A stretch of 64,000 bases of DNA from Allomuricauda sp. ARW1Y1 (lineage in GTDB: Bacteria; Bacteroidota; Bacteroidia; Flavobacteriales; Flavobacteriaceae), in assembly GCF_013407935.1 (NCBI RefSeq), contig NZ_JACBZU010000002.1, forward strand, positions 434,001 to 498,000. Reading direction: 5' to 3'. The notes beneath the pieces are model-generated. The model was not told the origin of the DNA. It saw only the letters and a program-made list of their open reading frames with translations, and searched no databases. The translations under genes and the position numbers were made by a program. The number at the start of each line of letters is the position of its first letter. Position 1 is the first letter of the stretch. Positions 43,288-51,749 of this stretch are shown one piece after another.

Positions 43288-44325
43288 ATGCAGCAACCTA
43301 GAACACTTCTGGATAATTTTTTCTTGGTCATTAAGGGACTGTGCATGGGAGCTGCGAACAAGGTTCCAGGTGTTTCCGGAGGTATTGTGGCCTTTGTGGC
43401 TGGTTTTTACGAAGAATTCATCTACTCGCTTCAAAAACTAAACTCCAAAGCGGTAAAACTGCTGTTCAACGGCAGATTCAAAAGTTTTTTTAGGTACATC
43501 AATGCCAAATTTCTGGGGCTCCTGATCTTCGGGATGTTGGTCAGCTATTTTAGCGTTTCCCGGATTTTGGACTATTTCTTGGATCACAACGAACTCTTTG
43601 TGTGGGCCACCTTTTTTGGGATGGTCATCGGGTCCATTTACTATATCGGAAAAGACTTTTCGCCTTGGAACCAGCGTACCATTCCAGCAGGAATATTTGG
43701 TTTGGTGGTGGGTGTTTCCATCAGTTTTTTGAACCCTGCCAAGGAGAACGATAATTTGCTGTTTATTTTCTTCTGCGGGATTATCAGTGTTTCCGGAATG
43801 ACGCTTCCAGGACTTTCCGGTTCGTTTATTTTGATTCTGTTGGGCAATTATGTCCTGCTCTTGGTTGATTCCGTAAATGCCCTTTACGATACATTTTCCG
43901 AAGTGTTTTCGGGCGATTTCAGCTTTGTAAACAACAGGGAACGTATTCAGATTCTAAAAATTTTAGGCGTGTTCACGTTGGGTTCAATTACCGGATTGGT
44001 CACCTTTTCCCATTTGCTCAGTTATGTATTGAAGCATTTCAAAGCAACTACAACGGCAGTCCTGTTGGGCTTTATTACGGGGTCGTTGGGGGTTCTTTGG
44101 CCATGGAAACGAACTATTTTTAAGTTGGATGAAGCCGGAAATCCGTTATTGGATTCGAACGGCGACAAGATTATTCAAAATTATACACGACACTTCCCGA
44201 ATATGGCCGAGGCGGAAACTTGGTGGGCCATCCTTTTTATATTGATGGGGATTTTGGTATTATTGATTTTGGATTGGTATGGCAACAACAGAAAAAAGAA
44301 TGAACAGGTACGGGCTACTCGGTAG
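43288..44325 (+). CDS. DUF368 membrane protein (PopT-like polyprenyl-phosphate transporter), copy B
   Basis: 345-residue paralogue with the same signatures (MGAANKVPGVSGGIVAFVAGFYEEF and CGIISVSGMTLPGLSGSFILILLGNY). It has a longer loop after the second half (LFVDSVNALYDTFSEVFSGDF-like) and a longer C-terminus. It overlaps the next gene, aroE, by 26 nt. Tandem copies suggest different lipid carriers or a heteromer, which is inference. Confidence 0.92.
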   Translation: MQQPRTLLDNFFLVIKGLCMGAANKVPGVSGGIVAFVAGFYEEFIYSLQKLNSKAVKLLFNGRFKSFFRYINAKFLGLLIFGMLVSYFSVSRILDYFLDHNELFVWATFFGMVIGSIYYIGKDFSPWNQRTIPAGIFGLVVGVSISFLNPAKENDNLLFIFFCGIISVSGMTLPGLSGSFILILLGNYVLLLVDSVNALYDTFSEVFSGDFSFVNNRERIQILKILGVFTLGSITGLVTFSHLLSYVLKHFKATTTAVLLGFITGSLGVLWPWKRTIFKLDEAGNPLLDSNGDKIIQNYTRHFPNMAEAETWWAILFILMGILVLLILDWYGNNRKKNEQVRATR

Positions 44326-45031
44326 AAATATTTCCTATTCCTTTTCCCAAGGATACTTCACCCAAAAATTCAAGGATTTGGGCCTTCAAGACCATAGCTA
44401 CGAAAATTTTGATATCCAGCAAATCGACGATATTAAGAAGGTCTTGGCACAAAAAAACGTAAAAGGCCTTAACGTCACCATTCCCTATAAGCAAGAGGTA
44501 TTGCCTTATTTGGATGAACTGGACCCCAAAGCAGCTCAAATCGGTGCCGTCAACACCATTCAATTCACAGGAAAAGGGCTCAAGGGCTTCAACACCGATG
44601 CCTTTGGATTCCGAACATCACTGGAACCCTTTTTAAAAGCACATCATACCAAAGCATTGATTCTGGGAACAGGAGGCGCCTCAAAAGCCGTAAGATTTGT
44701 GCTCAACGAATTGGGTATTGAAAGCACCTATGTATCCCGCAGCAACAAAGAAGGCCAATATACCTATGACGACTTGAACGGGGACATCATCAGGGAAAAT
44801 ACACTCATTATTAACTGTACACCCTTGGGAACCTATCCAAAAACAGAGGATAAACCCGACATCCCTTACGAGTTTATAGGAACCGACCATTTACTCTACG
44901 ACCTGATCTACAACCCAGAAAAAACAAGCTTTTTAGCAGCAGGTGAAGCAAGGGGTGCCCAGATAAGCAATGGTCTAAACATGCTCGAACAACAGGCAGA
45001 AAAGGCGTGGGAAATCTGGAACCAAGTCTAA
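44300..45031 (+). CDS. aroE: Shikimate dehydrogenase
   Basis: NADP-dependent reduction of 3-dehydroshikimate in aromatic amino-acid synthesis. The 243-residue product starts at MNRYGLLGRNISYSFS, where the substrate loop keeps the spaced serines. Catalytic K64 sits in NVTIPYKQE and D100 in FNTDAFG. The NADP Rossmann motif is ILGTGGASKAVRF, and TLIINCTPLGTYP and NGLNMLEQQAE follow. The start lies 26 nt inside the DUF368 gene end; a start seven codons upstream is less family-like. Confidence 0.95.
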   Translation: MNRYGLLGRNISYSFSQGYFTQKFKDLGLQDHSYENFDIQQIDDIKKVLAQKNVKGLNVTIPYKQEVLPYLDELDPKAAQIGAVNTIQFTGKGLKGFNTDAFGFRTSLEPFLKAHHTKALILGTGGASKAVRFVLNELGIESTYVSRSNKEGQYTYDDLNGDIIRENTLIINCTPLGTYPKTEDKPDIPYEFIGTDHLLYDLIYNPEKTSFLAAGEARGAQISNGLNMLEQQAEKAWEIWNQV

Positions 45032-45098
45032 AAATTACCTTTGGTAAAGACATCCGGCCCTTCCGTACATCCACCAAATCGCACAAAAGAAGAATCAA

Positions 45099-45106
45099 TA
45101 CTTTTG
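45099..45106 (+). promoter_or_regulatory. -7 element (TACTTTTG) of the DUF349 gene
   Basis: TACTTTTG ends 67 nt before the ATG in the 142-nt gap after aroE; no TTG at 17-23 nt. Confidence 0.45.
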
Positions 45107-45173
45107 CTATTAGACAATTAAGTTGTTAAATTGGCTATAACTTTCATCAATCAATTAGGTAAACTAGCGACTA

Positions 45174-47234
45174 ATGCAGGACAAGGATCGTAAACTTCAG
45201 CAGGCTGAAGGTGGCAAAGAGGAATCTACAGAACAAAGAAAGGCACCATTGGAACAAGCCACTCAGGCCGAACCAAAAGTAGCCGAGGATACAGTATCCG
45301 AAACCGAAGGTTCCAATGAACCCGAATCCAAAGCGGTTCCCACAGAGAATAGCGACGATAAAAGCCCCAAAAAGGAAGAGTCCAACGATCACTTGGATGA
45401 AATCGATGAATCCAACGCTGAGGATGCCGAGGATACCGAAAACGAAAAAAGGCACACCATCCCCATGCTGGACTATCATTCTATGTCCATGGAAAACCTT
45501 GTTGGGGAGCTCCAGCGCTTGGTCAAGAATGAGAAAGTACAGGCCATCAACAAGCATGTGAGCGCAATTAAATATGAATTTGACCAGAAATTTCAGGATT
45601 TTCTGGATGAGAAAAAGGAAGAATTCATCTCCAAGGGAGGAAATGAAGTGGATTTTAGGTACAACTCGGTAGCCAAAAGGCAGTTCAACGAAGTCTACTC
45701 GGATTTTAGGGAAAAACGGGACCAGTACTACAAACAACTGGACCAGTCCTTAAAAACCAACTTGCAGAAAAGGTTGGAAATCATAGAGGAACTCAAAGGG
45801 CTCATCGACATTGAGGAAGATATCAACACCACTTACAATAATTTCAAAGACCTGCAAAACCGCTGGAAAAATGCAGGGCCTATTCCAAGGGCCAATTACA
45901 ATGATGTATGGCGCACTTACCACCATCACATGGAAATCTTTTATGATTTCCTGCACCTCAACCGAGAATTGCGTGACCTTGATTTTAAACACAATCTTGA
46001 AGAGAAGCAGAAATTGGTGGAACGTGCCGAAGCATTGGCCGATGAACCGGACCTGAACAAGGCCTTCCGCGAACTGCAGACCCTTCATAAAATATGGAAG
46101 GAAGACATTGGTCCCGTTGCCAAGGAACATCGGGAAGAAATTTGGGAAAAGTTCAGCAATGCCACCAAGGCCATGCACCAACGGAGGCAAGAGCATTTCC
46201 AAGAGTTGGAGAAGGTCTACGAGAAAAACCTTGAGAAAAAACAAGAGATTATTGCGGGCATAACCAAGATTGCCGAAAACGTGGCCGACAACCATCGCGG
46301 AATTCAACAGCAAATCAAGGAGGTGGAGGCGCTTCGCGAATCCTTCTTTAAGGCAGGAAAGGTGCCCCAAAGAGTAAACGAGGAAACTTGGGGACAGTTC
46401 AAGGAGACCGTACGCAAGTTCAACCGTACCAAAAATGCCTTTTACAAAAACCAAAAAAAGGAGCAACAGCAAAACCTTGAAAAGAAAAGGGAGCTTTTGC
46501 AGTTAGCCGTTTCCCTGAAGGATAGTGATGATTGGGCCGAAGTAACCCCACAGATGAAGCGCATACAGCGCGACTGGAAAAAAATTGGGCATGTGCCCCG
46601 AAAGTACTCCGACAAAATATGGAAAGAGTTCAAGGATGCCTGCAATCATTATTTTGACCGTTTGCATGCCGAAAGAAACGACGCCCATAACGAAGAGTTC
46701 GAGAACTTTAAAAAGAAAAGCGAGTGCCTTGACCGTTTAAAAGCTTTCCAATTGAGCGGAGACAAGAAAAAGGATATCGAGGACATCAAAGCCTTTTTGT
46801 CCGAGTGGAAGCAATATGGCCGTATTCCCTACAATAAAAAACACATCAACGGGAAGTTCAATAAAATTGTGGACGCCCTGTTCAAAAAAATGGGGATTGC
46901 CAAGGAACAATCCGAGTTGTTGAAGTATGGAAACAAGGTACAGGAACTGGCCAAGACCGAGGACAATTACGCCATTGGCAATGAGCGTATTTTTGTAAAA
47001 CGCAAAATTGACGAAGTCAAGTCCGAAATACGCCAATTGGAGAACAATCTACAGTTTTTCTCTAACGACTCAGAGGACAATCCGCTGGTGAAAGAGGTGG
47101 TCCAAAAATTGAACAAGCAAAAAGAAGCACTCCAAACCTGGAAGGAAAAGATGAAAAACCTCAATATCTTGGAGCATAAGCTCAATAAAGAAAGTGAAGA
47201 GGAAGAAACTGAGGGCAGCGAAGAGGAAGAATAA
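45174..47234 (+). CDS. DUF349-domain protein
   Basis: 686-residue cytosolic protein. It has an acidic, Glu/Lys/Ser-rich N-terminal ~100 residues and then five or so DUF349 helical repeats, recognised by W-K-N/D-I-G-x-V/I-P patterns. Examples are RWKNAGPIPRANYNDVWRTYHHHMEIFYDF, RDWKKIGHVPRKYSDKIWKEFKDACNHYF and EWKQYGRIPYNKKHINGKFN. Coiled-coil segments join them. The C-terminus is acidic again (SEEEETEGSEEEE). DUF349 proteins are largely uncharacterised and appear in Bacteroidota and actinomycetes. A strong terminator follows. Confidence 0.88.
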   Translation: MQDKDRKLQQAEGGKEESTEQRKAPLEQATQAEPKVAEDTVSETEGSNEPESKAVPTENSDDKSPKKEESNDHLDEIDESNAEDAEDTENEKRHTIPMLDYHSMSMENLVGELQRLVKNEKVQAINKHVSAIKYEFDQKFQDFLDEKKEEFISKGGNEVDFRYNSVAKRQFNEVYSDFREKRDQYYKQLDQSLKTNLQKRLEIIEELKGLIDIEEDINTTYNNFKDLQNRWKNAGPIPRANYNDVWRTYHHHMEIFYDFLHLNRELRDLDFKHNLEEKQKLVERAEALADEPDLNKAFRELQTLHKIWKEDIGPVAKEHREEIWEKFSNATKAMHQRRQEHFQELEKVYEKNLEKKQEIIAGITKIAENVADNHRGIQQQIKEVEALRESFFKAGKVPQRVNEETWGQFKETVRKFNRTKNAFYKNQKKEQQQNLEKKRELLQLAVSLKDSDDWAEVTPQMKRIQRDWKKIGHVPRKYSDKIWKEFKDACNHYFDRLHAERNDAHNEEFENFKKKSECLDRLKAFQLSGDKKKDIEDIKAFLSEWKQYGRIPYNKKHINGKFNKIVDALFKKMGIAKEQSELLKYGNKVQELAKTEDNYAIGNERIFVKRKIDEVKSEIRQLENNLQFFSNDSEDNPLVKEVVQKLNKQKEALQTWKEKMKNLNILEHKLNKESEEEETEGSEEEE

Positions 47235-47257
47235 ACATTGCCTTTTGGCAAAACAAC

Positions 47258-47282
47258 AAAGGGCCGCTAAAAGCGGCCCTTT
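47258..47282. terminator. Bidirectional terminator between the DUF349 and CBS genes
   Basis: AAAGGGCCGC-TAAAA-GCGGCCCTTT is a perfect 10-bp stem with a 5-nt loop, between two convergent genes. Confidence 0.9.
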
Positions 47283-47295
47283 GCTTTTCTTTCGC

Positions 47296-47724
47296 CTAAG
47301 CTTCGATACATTCGAGTAAATAGTTGATCAAGTCCGTAGTGGTAACGATCCCCACAATTTTTCCGTTATCCACCACCGGTAATGCATGAAACTCCTTTTT
47401 TGAAAGAAAACGTGCTACATCCTTAATGGAAGTTGTCGAAGATACGGTAACCACATCGCTCACCATCACTTGTGGTATGGTAAACATGTTGTACACAATG
47501 GTATCCACATATTCTTCATGTTCGTCCACCGCATCGGCAAAGCTAATCCGGAGCAAATCCGTATAGCTCAACATGCCTTTGATGGTATTCCCCTCAACAA
47601 CAGGGATATGTCGTATATGGTGCTTTTTAAACAATCGCTCCGCGGTCACCAAATCATCTTGGGGAGAGAGCGTGACCAGTTTTCTGGTCATTATTTTTGA
47701 GATAGGTACACTATTTTTCATCAC
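47296..47724 (-). CDS. Two-CBS-domain protein
   Basis: 142-residue stand-alone CBS pair. The first (MTRKLVTLSPQDDLVTAERLFKKHHIRHIPVVEGNTIKGML) and second (MVSDVVTVSSTTSIKDVARFLSKKEFHALPVVDNGKIVGIVTTTDLI) form the usual adenosyl-nucleotide-binding Bateman module. A catalytic partner is absent. It could sense AMP, ATP or SAM; the target is unknown. The start may be the first or second of the two initial Met codons. Confidence 0.9.
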   Translation of the reverse strand: MMKNSVPISKIMTRKLVTLSPQDDLVTAERLFKKHHIRHIPVVEGNTIKGMLSYTDLLRISFADAVDEHEEYVDTIVYNMFTIPQVMVSDVVTVSSTTSIKDVARFLSKKEFHALPVVDNGKIVGIVTTTDLINYLLECIEA

Positions 47725-47948
47725 TCCAGTAGTTTATCAATTCCTCGAATGAAGTTACTCCAATACCTACTGGAAAAGTATGATAATTGTCAGCCTATCT
47801 CCTGTTGATACAGGATATCCATAAAATGGAGTCTCGACTTCCATCAAAATGAAATTCACATCCATTTTTTATCCTTACATCTCATTTTTTTGGGTTTTCC
47901 ATTAGGAACCTTCATTTTTATAGTCAAATACCAACCAATCCAATACCA

Positions 47949-49193
47949 ATGAAGAATTTTTTTACTCTTTTTTTGTTCTTGCTTTGCAGCCTTCCGGGCA
48001 TCTCACAAAACTATTTTGAGACCAGCTGGGTGAGCGGGGATGTGAAATACACTGCCCTTGTCATTTTTTATAGCGATACCGAAGCAGTGGTGCGTGTAAA
48101 ATATTATGCCAACGGGGCAGACAAAGTCGCGGGCTATATCTGCAGTTACAAGGACTTTCAAAAAGCGGATGGTACAACGGACAAATACCTGAATGGATAC
48201 GACGCTTACATTGTTCGCGGGCCATCCGGATCCAGCTACAGCGCAGATAATTTTTACCTGAAAAATAACGGGGGCTCCTTCCAAGCCTATACTGCCGATG
48301 ACAATGCGTTCTCGAGTGGCGACTTCACACAAGTGATGAAGCCAATGCTGTACTGGGTAGAACTCAACCCAGAAGCGATGACGAAGGGGTATTTGGACGA
48401 TTACTTTTTAGAAGGTGAAGAATTGCTCCAGTTACTCATGTACATGAACAAAGGTGAACTATCCTTTTCAGTACCCAATAACTCGGTTACTGTTTTGGCC
48501 AATGGTGTGGATGGTCAATCAGTTTGGGCAGCCGTAATGGACCCCAAGACCAAAACCTCCTATTCGGAACAGCGCATCAAAGAATCGACAGAGTTTCCCA
48601 GTGAATGGATAAAAAGTCAATGGGCGAACGGTTTCTACATCAGCACCTTCGATTATGATGAAAGCAAAAAAACCTTTGTGGTTCTGATGAGCAAGGGTTC
48701 TGGCCGTGGACCACAATCTTGGAGAAAATCCGAAACTTTTCCAAAGGAATGGGTCAGCGAAAAATGGGATGACGGTTACCACATTACCTCTATGATGTAC
48801 GGGGGTGGCAACTGGTACCTTGCCATGGACAAGAACACTGGATTTGGCACCCAACGTTGGCGTACAAGCTACGATATACCCAGGGATTGGATGATTGATA
48901 GCTGGAACGAGGACTATGCGATTACTTCGGCCACCTACGGTAACGGATTATGGGCCTTAACGATGACCAAGGGTTCCAAATTAGGGGCACAAACTTGGAA
49001 AACGGATGCGTCTTATCCGTTCGAATGGATCAAGGAACGGGCCGAAAAGGGATACTCCATTACCACCATTACTTATGGTGATGGTATGTGGTTGGTAGTT
49101 ATGACCAAAAATCCGACCAACACTACAAACCGATCCAGCACGCAATACACGGATCTCCCCATAAGTTGGGTTTTAAAGAATGCCGGGTACTAA
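47949..49193 (+). CDS. Secreted protein with ~47-residue W/Y-rich repeats resembling a plant kinase C-terminal domain
   Basis: 414-residue exported protein (signal MKNFFTLFLFLLCSLPGISQ). After a ~190-residue unrecognised region come four tandem units each starting with a P-x-D/E-W motif: FPSEWI (216), FPKEWV (264), IPRDWM (310), YPFEWI (356), and a final LPISWV (403), spaced 46-48 residues. Within each unit are W-x2-G/D-Y/F-x-I-S/T, then Y-G-x-G-x-W, then a M-x-K-G/N-x-G and Q-x-W. From memory the layout resembles the DUF7477 region at the C-terminus of plant MUT9-like/casein-kinase-like kinases, but with no kinase here. Its upstream 224-nt gap has no convincing promoter, and its role is unknown. 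Confidence 0.82.
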   Translation: MKNFFTLFLFLLCSLPGISQNYFETSWVSGDVKYTALVIFYSDTEAVVRVKYYANGADKVAGYICSYKDFQKADGTTDKYLNGYDAYIVRGPSGSSYSADNFYLKNNGGSFQAYTADDNAFSSGDFTQVMKPMLYWVELNPEAMTKGYLDDYFLEGEELLQLLMYMNKGELSFSVPNNSVTVLANGVDGQSVWAAVMDPKTKTSYSEQRIKESTEFPSEWIKSQWANGFYISTFDYDESKKTFVVLMSKGSGRGPQSWRKSETFPKEWVSEKWDDGYHITSMMYGGGNWYLAMDKNTGFGTQRWRTSYDIPRDWMIDSWNEDYAITSATYGNGLWALTMTKGSKLGAQTWKTDASYPFEWIKERAEKGYSITTITYGDGMWLVVMTKNPTNTTNRSSTQYTDLPISWVLKNAGY

Positions 49194-50765
49194 TTATTTC
49201 GCTACGTTCACCGATCTGGTTTCCCGGATCACGGTGACCTTCACTTGGCCTGGATAGGTCATATCCGTTTGGATTTTCTGGGAGATTTCGAACGAAAGTT
49301 CTGCGGCCTTGTCATCGTTTACCTTTTCGCTCTCCACAATCACGCGTAGTTCCCTACCCGCTTGAATGGCGTAGGCTTTCTGTACGCCGTGGAAACCAAA
49401 GGCGATATCCTCCAAATCCTTCAAACGTTGGATATAGGAATCCAGCACTTGCCTTCTGGCGCCAGGACGTGCACCGCTGATGGCATCACACACCTGAACT
49501 ATGGGTGAAATAAGTGTGGTCATTTCTACTTCATCGTGGTGGGCACCAATCGCGTTGCATACTTCATCTTTCTCCCCATATTTTTGTGCCCATTGCATTC
49601 CCAAAATGGCGTGTGGGGTCTCCACTTCCACCTCGGCCATGGGTACTTTTCCAATATCGTGCAACAATCCAGCTCTTTTCGCCAATTTTGGATTTATACC
49701 CAATTCCGCAGCCATTACACCGCAAAGTTTTGCGACTTCCCTAGAGTGTTGCAAGAGGTTTTGTCCGTAAGAGGAACGGTACTTCATTCGCCCAACAGCT
49801 TTGATCAATTCGGGGTGCAGGCCATGGATACCCAAATCTATCACGGTACGTTTTCCAATTTCGGCGATTTCCTCATTGATTTGCTTCTCGGTCTTTTTGA
49901 CCACCTCTTCGATACGGGCAGGGTGGATTCGACCGTCAGTTACCAATCGGTGCAAGGACAATCTGGCCACTTCCCGTCTCACAGAATCGAAGCAGGACAG
50001 TATGATGGCCTCAGGCGTATCGTCTACAATGATTTCAACCCCAGTGGCCGCTTCCAGTGCACGGATATTTCTTCCTTCGCGACCGATGATTCGCCCTTTT
50101 ACGTCATCTGACTCCAAATTGAATACGGAAACGCAGTTTTCAACAGCTTCTTCGGTTCCGATGCGTTGAATGGTATTGATTACAATCTTTCGGGCCTCTT
50201 GTTGCGCGGTAAGCTTCGCTTCTTCCAAGGTGTTTTGGAGGTAAGCCATGGCATCGCTCTTGGCGGTTTCTTTTAAAGACTCTAGCAGTTGTGCCTTGGC
50301 ATCCTCTGCGGAGAGTCCTGAAATGACCTCCAGTTGCTGCACCTGACTTTTGTGCAATTTCTCTACTTCGGCCTGTTTCTTATCGAGTATCTCGCTTTTG
50401 TAATCGACCTCCTTGATTTTCTGTTGCAGTTGGTCGTTCAGTTTTTTGTTCTTGGCCAATTCGCTGCTCACCTGCGATTCTTTGTCCCTGGTGCGCTTTT
50501 CGGCTTCGGCGATTTTTTTATCCTTGTTGATAATGACCTTTTCATGCTCTGCCTTCAACTCCAAAAACTTCTCCTTCGCCTGAAAGATCTTATCCTTTTT
50601 GATGCTTTCCCCTTCCTTATTGGCCTCTTTTACGATATTGGCCGCTTCCCGCTTTGCATTGGCAATGGTCTTGGATGCCTTTCCCTTCTCCATCATTTTG
50701 GCAATGGCAAAACCAATTGCCAATCCAACGACTGCCGCAACAACAATCACTATGATATTATCCAT
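49194..50765 (-). CDS. rny: Ribonuclease Y
   Basis: Membrane-anchored endoribonuclease initiating mRNA turnover. The 523-residue protein from the chosen ATG ([15 protein letters not shown]) starts with the transmembrane helix, followed by a long coiled coil ([22 protein letters not shown] and onward). The KH domain has [23 protein letters not shown]. The HD domain has [24 protein letters not shown] and the ALGAHHDEV-like [11 protein letters not shown] longer frame extends upstream through the 6S RNA region but is not protein-like. It is the last gene of the coiled-coil-zapA-6S-rny cluster. Confidence 0.96.
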   Translation of the reverse strand: MDNIIVIVVAAVVGLAIGFAIAKMMEKGKASKTIANAKREAANIVKEANKEGESIKKDKIFQAKEKFLELKAEHEKVIINKDKKIAEAEKRTRDKESQVSSELAKNKKLNDQLQQKIKEVDYKSEILDKKQAEVEKLHKSQVQQLEVISGLSAEDAKAQLLESLKETAKSDAMAYLQNTLEEAKLTAQQEARKIVINTIQRIGTEEAVENCVSVFNLESDDVKGRIIGREGRNIRALEAATGVEIIVDDTPEAIILSCFDSVRREVARLSLHRLVTDGRIHPARIEEVVKKTEKQINEEIAEIGKRTVIDLGIHGLHPELIKAVGRMKYRSSYGQNLLQHSREVAKLCGVMAAELGINPKLAKRAGLLHDIGKVPMAEVEVETPHAILGMQWAQKYGEKDEVCNAIGAHHDEVEMTTLISPIVQVCDAISGARPGARRQVLDSYIQRLKDLEDIAFGFHGVQKAYAIQAGRELRVIVESEKVNDDKAAELSFEISQKIQTDMTYPGQVKVTVIRETRSVNVAK

Positions 50766-50784
50766 GTTTAGTTTGTGTTTAGTT

Positions 50785-50957
50785 AAAAAAAAAGCCCACA
50801 TCGGAAGAAGTTTTGTACAAACTCCGAAATACAGGTTTAGGGCTAACAGACTGATCAAGGATCCCTATACGGGTAGGGCCTGCTTTTACAGCCTAAACTC
50901 ACCCTTTCTAATTATATTAGTGTTGAGTTTGTCAAAAAATATTTACCAATGTGGGCA
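50785..50957 (-). ncRNA. ssrS: 6S RNA candidate between zapA and rny
   Basis: On the minus strand a long, mostly double-stranded RNA can be folded. The 5' GCCCACATTGG pairs with 3' CCGATGTGGGC (11 positions, one G-T). ACAAACTC then pairs with GAGTTTGT over 8 bp. After a large internal bubble, GTTTAGGCT pairs with AGCCCTAAAC with one bulge, and a small CCCTA/TAGGG hairpin lies inside. Nine U residues follow the closing stem, giving a terminator. This is the 6S RNA plan, a closed stem plus a central bubble that mimics an open promoter and sequesters RNA polymerase. In many bacteria ssrS lies beside zapA, as here. Ends are approximate. Confidence 0.75.
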
Positions 50958-50982
50958 GTAACAATATTTTATTTAAAAGAAC

Positions 50983-51276
50983 TTATTCCCCCAGTTTGGA
51001 ATGGACCAACTCGTCCAACGCCCTGAGTCGCTGCATAGCGGCCTCTGCATTTTCGGAACGGTCTATTCCGCCTTGCTCAATTTTGGATGCAAACTGCAGG
51101 GCGCACATGGCCAGCACATCTTGCTTGTCCCGAACGGCATAGTTTTGCTCAAACTTCTTTGCCAGATTCTCAATATTCTTGGCTGCCTTTCGCAACCCTT
51201 CCTCCTGCCTTGGGTCAATCGTAAGTGGATATACCCTATCGGCAATCGAAAGCTTTATTTTGAGCTTCTCGTCCAT
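50983..51276 (-). CDS. zapA: Cell division protein ZapA
   Basis: 97-residue FtsZ-ring-associated protein. The N-terminus MDEKLKIKLSIADRVYPLTI matches the ZapA beta-strand region. The core RQEEGLRKAAKNIENLAKKFEQ leads to the C-terminal coiled coil (QDVLAMCALQFASKIEQGG). The longer in-frame extension upstream overlaps the intergenic region and has no family character. Immediately downstream is the 6S RNA and then rny; immediately upstream, after 14 nt, the small coiled-coil gene. Confidence 0.93.
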   Translation of the reverse strand: MDEKLKIKLSIADRVYPLTIDPRQEEGLRKAAKNIENLAKKFEQNYAVRDKQDVLAMCALQFASKIEQGGIDRSENAEAAMQRLRALDELVHSKLGE

Positions 51277-51290
51277 AATTTCGGTAACCT

Positions 51291-51581
51291 TTAATCCGCC
51301 AGTTTTGCAATGCAAACATCCAGTTCGCGGATCAATGTATTTATTTTGAGCTTAGCTTCTGTTTTACTCGAATTACTACCCAGCATCGTGTTCGCCATTT
51401 TTAGGGAGTCATATTTCTCCTCCCATTCTTTGAGAGCGTTCTGTTTAAGTTCGTTTTCCTCCTTCAGAAGTTCCAAATCATTTCTCAATTTGGCATTCAA
51501 TTGATGCAACAGCTCCATTTTGTGCAGCAGTTTGCTCACCTTGTTCTCCAAAGAATCCACAATCTCAACAAGTTCGCTCAT
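51291..51581 (-). CDS. Small coiled-coil protein upstream of zapA
   Basis: 96-residue, almost entirely helical protein from the ATG of MSELVEIVDSLENKVSKLL. It has heptad-like Leu spacing through LLHKMELLHQLNAKLRNDLEL and EENELKQNALKEWEEKYDS, then a short C-terminal LNTLIRELDVCIAKL-like helix. It sits at the head of the zapA-6S-rny cluster behind a good promoter. In size and makeup it resembles ZapB-like division proteins, but without enough signature to assign one. Confidence 0.85.
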   Translation of the reverse strand: MSELVEIVDSLENKVSKLLHKMELLHQLNAKLRNDLELLKEENELKQNALKEWEEKYDSLKMANTMLGSNSSKTEAKLKINTLIRELDVCIAKLAD

Positions 51582-51607
51582 AGATGCAAACAACAATACG
51601 TATTACA

Positions 51608-51638
51608 CAAAGTTAACCAACCTCGCCCAACCTCGCAA
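51608..51638 (-). promoter_or_regulatory. Two-part promoter of the coiled-coil-zapA unit
   Basis: On the minus strand TTG (51636-51638), 20 nt, TAACTTTG (51608-51615); leader of about 20 nt before the ATG. Confidence 0.65.
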
Positions 51639-51749
51639 TACTTTTTGGATTTATTCTTAAAGTGTTGCTTTAAGCAAAATAGGGGCGTTCAAATCTTTTC
51701 ATCAAATCAAAACATTGGTTACATTCGTAGATAATTTTTGAATTGCCCT

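Noticed and set aside
47800..47815. TCCTGT-TGAT-ACAGGA hairpin in the gap before the repeat protein
   Set aside because: Short stem, no T-run, and no second copy; not supported as a regulatory element.
50766..50858. Upstream extension of rny by 31 codons
   Set aside because: The extension runs into the 6S RNA candidate and adds residues without RNase Y character, while the ATG chosen leads directly into the membrane helix.
51732..51740. TAATTTTTG as the -7 box of the M23 gene
   Set aside because: One extra T relative to TAnnTTTG and no -33 element; kept out of the features.
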